A stretch of 7,253 nucleotides of DNA from Streptococcus sp. (GTDB lineage: Bacteria; Bacillota; Bacilli; Lactobacillales; Streptococcaceae). The position numbers were made by a program, and so were the translations under genes. The stretch is taken from positions 1 to 7,253 of the forward strand of contig JAPJPE010000061.1 of NCBI GenBank assembly GCA_030825825.1, given 5' to 3'. Shown here piece after piece: positions 4,227 to 7,253 of the stretch; positions within the stretch are counted from its first letter, which is position 1, and every line of letters begins with the position of its first letter. Below the pieces are notes generated by a model, which had not been told where the DNA came from, ran no database searches, and saw nothing but the letters and a program-made list of their open reading frames with translations.

Positions 4227-5612
4227 CTAGTCCTCTTTGTTTGGCAGATACTTGTCAATCATCTCATCCTTTATCCGTTTAAGCTCTGTTCGTGGAAGGA
4301 TGGATAAGAGTTCCCAACCGAGATCCAAACTTTCCTCAATCGTCCGATTGGTAGTGAAACCTTGATTGATGTATTCTTGCTCAAAGCGATCGGTAAATTT
4401 GACATAGAGCTTGTCGGTATCGGACAAGGCAGACTCCCCCAGTACTACAGCCAGTTCTTTGGCTTGTTTTCCTTGGGCGTAGGCCGCAAAGAGCTGGTTC
4501 ATGGTCGCCGCATGGTCTTCCCGAGTCTTGCCTTCACCAGAACCCTTGTCCTTCAAACGAGAAAGGGATGGAAGAACATTGATCGGTGGGCGGTAACCAC
4601 TATTGTAGAGATCGCGGGACAAGATAATCTGACCTTCGGTGATGTAGCCTGTCAAGTCAGGGATGGGGTGGGTGATGTCATCTTCTGGCATGGAGAGGAT
4701 CGGAATTTGGGTCACAGATCCTTTCTTTCCAACCAAGCGTCCTGCACGTTCGTAGAGGGTTGAGAGGTTGGTATAAAGGTAACCTGGATAGCCCCGACGT
4801 CCTGGAACTTCCCGGCGGGCAGCGGAGACTTCCCGAAGGGCTTCACAGTAGTTGGTCATGTCGGTCATGATAACCAAGACGTGCATGTCTTTTTCATAGG
4901 CCAAATATTCTGCCGCGGTCAAGGCGATCCGAGGGGTCGCAATCCGCTCGATAGCTGGGTCATTGGCTAGGTTGATGAAGAGGACAGAGCGATCAATAGC
5001 CCCTGTCTCCCGCAGGTCGTTCATAAAGAACTCGGCTTCTTCAAAGGTAATCCCCATGGCTGCAAAGACCACGGCGAAGTTTTCTTCAGAATTAAGAACC
5101 GTCGCTTGACGAGCAATCTGAGCCGCCAACTCCTTGTGAGGAAGACCAGAACCTGAGAACACTGGGAGTTTTTGGCCCCGAACCAAGGTATTCAAATGGT
5201 CAATGGCTGAGATTCCTGTCTGGATAAATTCATCCGGATAGTCCCGCGAAACAGGGTTAATAGCTTGTCCATCAATGTCCAAGTACTTCTCTGGGATAAT
5301 CTCTGGACCGCCATCGATCGGTTTGCCCATCCCGTTAAAGATCCGTCCCACCATGTCTTCAGATACAGGAAGTTCTAGGGGACGTCCGGTAAAGCGAACC
5401 TTGGCTTTTTCCAAGTTGATCCCGCTAGATCCTTCAAAGAGCTGGACCATGGCCTTGTCTTCTTGGACTTCGAGGACTTGTCCCTGGCGGGTCGTTCCGT
5501 CATGGAGCTTGATTTCTACCAGTTCATTGTAGTGAACCCCTTCGACCTGATCGACAATCATCAAGGGGCCAACAACTTCGCTGACAGTACGGTATTCTTT
5601 AATCACGCTCAT
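4227..5612 (-). CDS. ntpB: V-type ATPase subunit B (non-catalytic head subunit)
   Basis: A 461-residue protein of normal family length that alternates with subunit A in the cytoplasmic A3B3 ring. Where catalytic subunits have a P-loop, this one has SGSGLPHKEL (153-162), without GKT, the mark of subunit B. The ATP synthase alpha/beta signature PPINVLPSLS is at 342-351. The next residue, R352, is the likely arginine finger reaching into the neighbouring A active site (by analogy with Arg350 of E. hirae NtpB). The N-terminal beta-barrel covers about the first 75 residues. The ATG has a strong SD (AAAAGGAGG, eight bases away). It overlaps the last 14 bases of ntpA, so the two are probably translationally coupled. 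All expected motifs are intact. Whether the complex moves Na+ or H+ cannot be told from this subunit. Confidence 0.97.
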   Translation of the reverse strand: MSVIKEYRTVSEVVGPLMIVDQVEGVHYNELVEIKLHDGTTRQGQVLEVQEDKAMVQLFEGSSGINLEKAKVRFTGRPLELPVSEDMVGRIFNGMGKPIDGGPEIIPEKYLDIDGQAINPVSRDYPDEFIQTGISAIDHLNTLVRGQKLPVFSGSGLPHKELAAQIARQATVLNSEENFAVVFAAMGITFEEAEFFMNDLRETGAIDRSVLFINLANDPAIERIATPRIALTAAEYLAYEKDMHVLVIMTDMTNYCEALREVSAARREVPGRRGYPGYLYTNLSTLYERAGRLVGKKGSVTQIPILSMPEDDITHPIPDLTGYITEGQIILSRDLYNSGYRPPINVLPSLSRLKDKGSGEGKTREDHAATMNQLFAAYAQGKQAKELAVVLGESALSDTDKLYVKFTDRFEQEYINQGFTTNRTIEESLDLGWELLSILPRTELKRIKDEMIDKYLPNKED

Positions 5613-7253
5613 TGTCTACTCCTCCTTTTGCGACGATTTGGTGTAGGGTTTCTACGATTTCTTCTTTCAGGGCTTGAATGGTTGCTAACTGGTCCTCATG
5701 GATGAACTTGCTCCGGGCAATACGGTCTCGAAGGGCCACGGTTCCTTCCATGATTTCTGTAAAGTAAGCTCCTAATTCTAGTGCTTTCTGACTTTCTTGG
5801 TCAAAGGTCAAAATGTTGGTCAATAAGGCCACCTGCTTGCTGAAAGAGGTATAGGTATCCACCTCATCAAAGGCATTTTGTTGCAGGTAGTCTTCGCGGA
5901 TCATCTTGGCCGCATTCATGGTCAAGCGGTCTTTCTCAGACAAGGAATCTAGACCAACCAAGCGGACGATTTCTTGCAATTCACTCTCTTTTTGCAACAG
6001 GTTCATGGCGCGGGTCACTTTTTCTGCCCAGCTAATCTGTTCATGCTGATCAATATATTGGCCCACTTCATCTTGGTAAAGGGAATAAGAACTCAACCAG
6101 TTAATGGCTGGGAAGTGGCGGCGTTGCGCCAACTGAGCATCTAGTCCCCAGAAGACCTTGACAATCCGCAGGGTATTTTGGGTCACCGGCTCTGAGATAT
6201 CTCCACCCGGAGGAGAAACGGCACCGATGGCGGTAATCGAGCCTTCACGCGCAGTGGTTCCGAGTGTCTTGACTCGACCGGCCCGTTCGTAGTACTCAGC
6301 AATCCGGCTACCAAGGTAGGCCGGGTAGCCTTCATCCCCTGGCATTTCTTCTAGACGACCAGACATTTCACGAAGAGCTTCTGCCCAGCGCGATGTAGAA
6401 TCGGCCATGATGGCAACGGAATAACCCATATCACGGAAATATTCGGCAATGGTGATCCCTGTGTAGATGGAAGCTTCACGCGCTGCCACCGGCATATTCG
6501 AAGTGTTGGCGATCAGAACCGTCCGTTGCATGATGGATTGGCCAGTTGTTGGATCGATCAATTCTGGAAATTCATTCAGAACGTCCGTCATTTCATTTCC
6601 ACGTTCCCCACAACCAACGTAAATCACGATATCCACATTGGCAAACTTAGCCACCTGGTGTTGCACAACTGTTTTCCCAGCTCCGAAAGGACCGGGTACA
6701 GCTGCAGCTCCACCCTTAGTCACAGGGAAGAAGGTATCGATGACCCGTTGACCTGTAACCAAAGGCTCTACCGGAATCAGTTTTTGTGCAAAGGGACGGC
6801 CTCGACGAACTGGCCATTTTTGCATCAAAGTACCAGTAAAGAGGCTACCATCTGCCTGCTCGATCTCATAAACTGGCTCTTCTACTGTGTAAGAACCTGC
6901 TGCGATCTTGGTCACACGTCCACTGACTCCAAAGGGTACCATGATGCGGTGTTCCACCATATTGGTCTCTTGAACGGTACCGACGATGTCTCCTGCGACC
7001 ACTTCTGTCCCTTCAGTCACACTTGGTTCGAAGGCCCATTTGGTGTCCCGATCTAGATTTGGAACTTGCACCCCACGAACCAAAAAGTCACTGGCAGTCA
7101 CTTCTTGGAAGCGTTCCAAGGGGCGTTGGATCCCGTCAAACATCTGAGAGATCAAGCCTGGTCCCAATTCAACAGAAAGGGGGGCTCCGGTTGTGACCAC
7201 TGGTTCTCCTGGACCGACTCCAGACGTTTCTTCATATACTTGGATAGAGGCTT
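5599..7253 (-). CDS. ntpA: V-type ATPase catalytic subunit A (5' end outside window)
   Basis: The reading frame stays open through the right edge of the window. Bases 7201-7253 encode ASIQVYEETSGVGPGEP in frame, so the GTG at 7198-7200 is internal (Val), not a start. In all 550 residues are visible; full subunits are around 590, so roughly 40 N-terminal residues are missing. It hydrolyses ATP in the cytoplasmic head. The P-loop GPFGAGKT is at 6670-6693 and GERGNE, with the conserved catalytic-region Glu, at 6592-6609. The signature-like PAINWLSSYS lies within 6082-6117. The insertion typical of A subunits, absent from F-type beta, is visible just before the P-loop region (LDRDTKWAFEP onward). 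It ends 14 bases inside ntpB. The operon promoter and the upstream subunits (I, K, E, C, F/G) lie beyond the window. Confidence 0.96.
   Translation of the reverse strand, partial: ASIQVYEETSGVGPGEPVVTTGAPLSVELGPGLISQMFDGIQRPLERFQEVTASDFLVRGVQVPNLDRDTKWAFEPSVTEGTEVVAGDIVGTVQETNMVEHRIMVPFGVSGRVTKIAAGSYTVEEPVYEIEQADGSLFTGTLMQKWPVRRGRPFAQKLIPVEPLVTGQRVIDTFFPVTKGGAAAVPGPFGAGKTVVQHQVAKFANVDIVIYVGCGERGNEMTDVLNEFPELIDPTTGQSIMQRTVLIANTSNMPVAAREASIYTGITIAEYFRDMGYSVAIMADSTSRWAEALREMSGRLEEMPGDEGYPAYLGSRIAEYYERAGRVKTLGTTAREGSITAIGAVSPPGGDISEPVTQNTLRIVKVFWGLDAQLAQRRHFPAINWLSSYSLYQDEVGQYIDQHEQISWAEKVTRAMNLLQKESELQEIVRLVGLDSLSEKDRLTMNAAKMIREDYLQQNAFDEVDTYTSFSKQVALLTNILTFDQESQKALELGAYFTEIMEGTVALRDRIARSKFIHEDQLATIQALKEEIVETLHQIVAKGGVDNERD

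Noticed and set aside
7198..7200. GTG as start codon of ntpA
   Set aside because: The frame continues upstream to the window edge with conserved subunit A sequence (QVYEETSGVGPGEP), and there is no SD before the GTG.

Overview
The window looks like a viridans-group Streptococcus chromosome (sanguinis/gordonii/parasanguinis-like). This is inferred from a Sip-type LysM protein, a V-type ATPase operon ending in A-B-D, a CiaR-type promoter driving a csRNA-like small RNA, and a WalR/VicR-type box. The species cannot be fixed from sequence reading alone.

Layout. Positions 1-784 contain no protein gene but are dense with signals. Two copies of a csRNA (cia-dependent small RNA) lie 474 bp apart. The first is cut by the window edge. 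The second is complete: a CiaR box (CTTAAG-N5-TTTAAG), a TATAAT box exactly 10 nt further on, an 11-bp 5' stem whose loop shows ACCUCCU, a single-stranded stretch complementary to a Shine-Dalgarno plus AUG, and a terminator. Around and between them sit five copies of an unnamed intergenic repeat. Positions 785-1954 (+) encode a CynX/NimT-family MFS transporter with an extended -10 promoter and an upstream palindrome. Its 3' end runs into a perfect 3 x 19-bp tandem repeat and then a terminator.

Positions 2081-3229 (-) encode a secreted LysM protein of the Sip (surface immunogenic protein) family, converging on the transporter with back-to-back terminators. Its upstream region (3230-3436) holds a near-ideal WalR/VicR box. 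Positions 3600-7253 (-) are the distal end of a V-type ATPase operon: ntpA (5' end beyond the window), ntpB and ntpD. These are tightly packed (14-nt overlap, then a 3-nt gap) and followed by a 17-bp hairpin and a terminator.

How it fits together. The V-ATPase genes make the catalytic head (A, B) and central shaft (D) of one rotary ion pump. The rest is envelope-related: a secreted peptidoglycan-binding protein probably under WalR control, a membrane transporter, and CiaRH-controlled antisense-type RNAs that probably act on translation initiation in trans. The most notable content is the duplicated csRNA locus in its repeat array.
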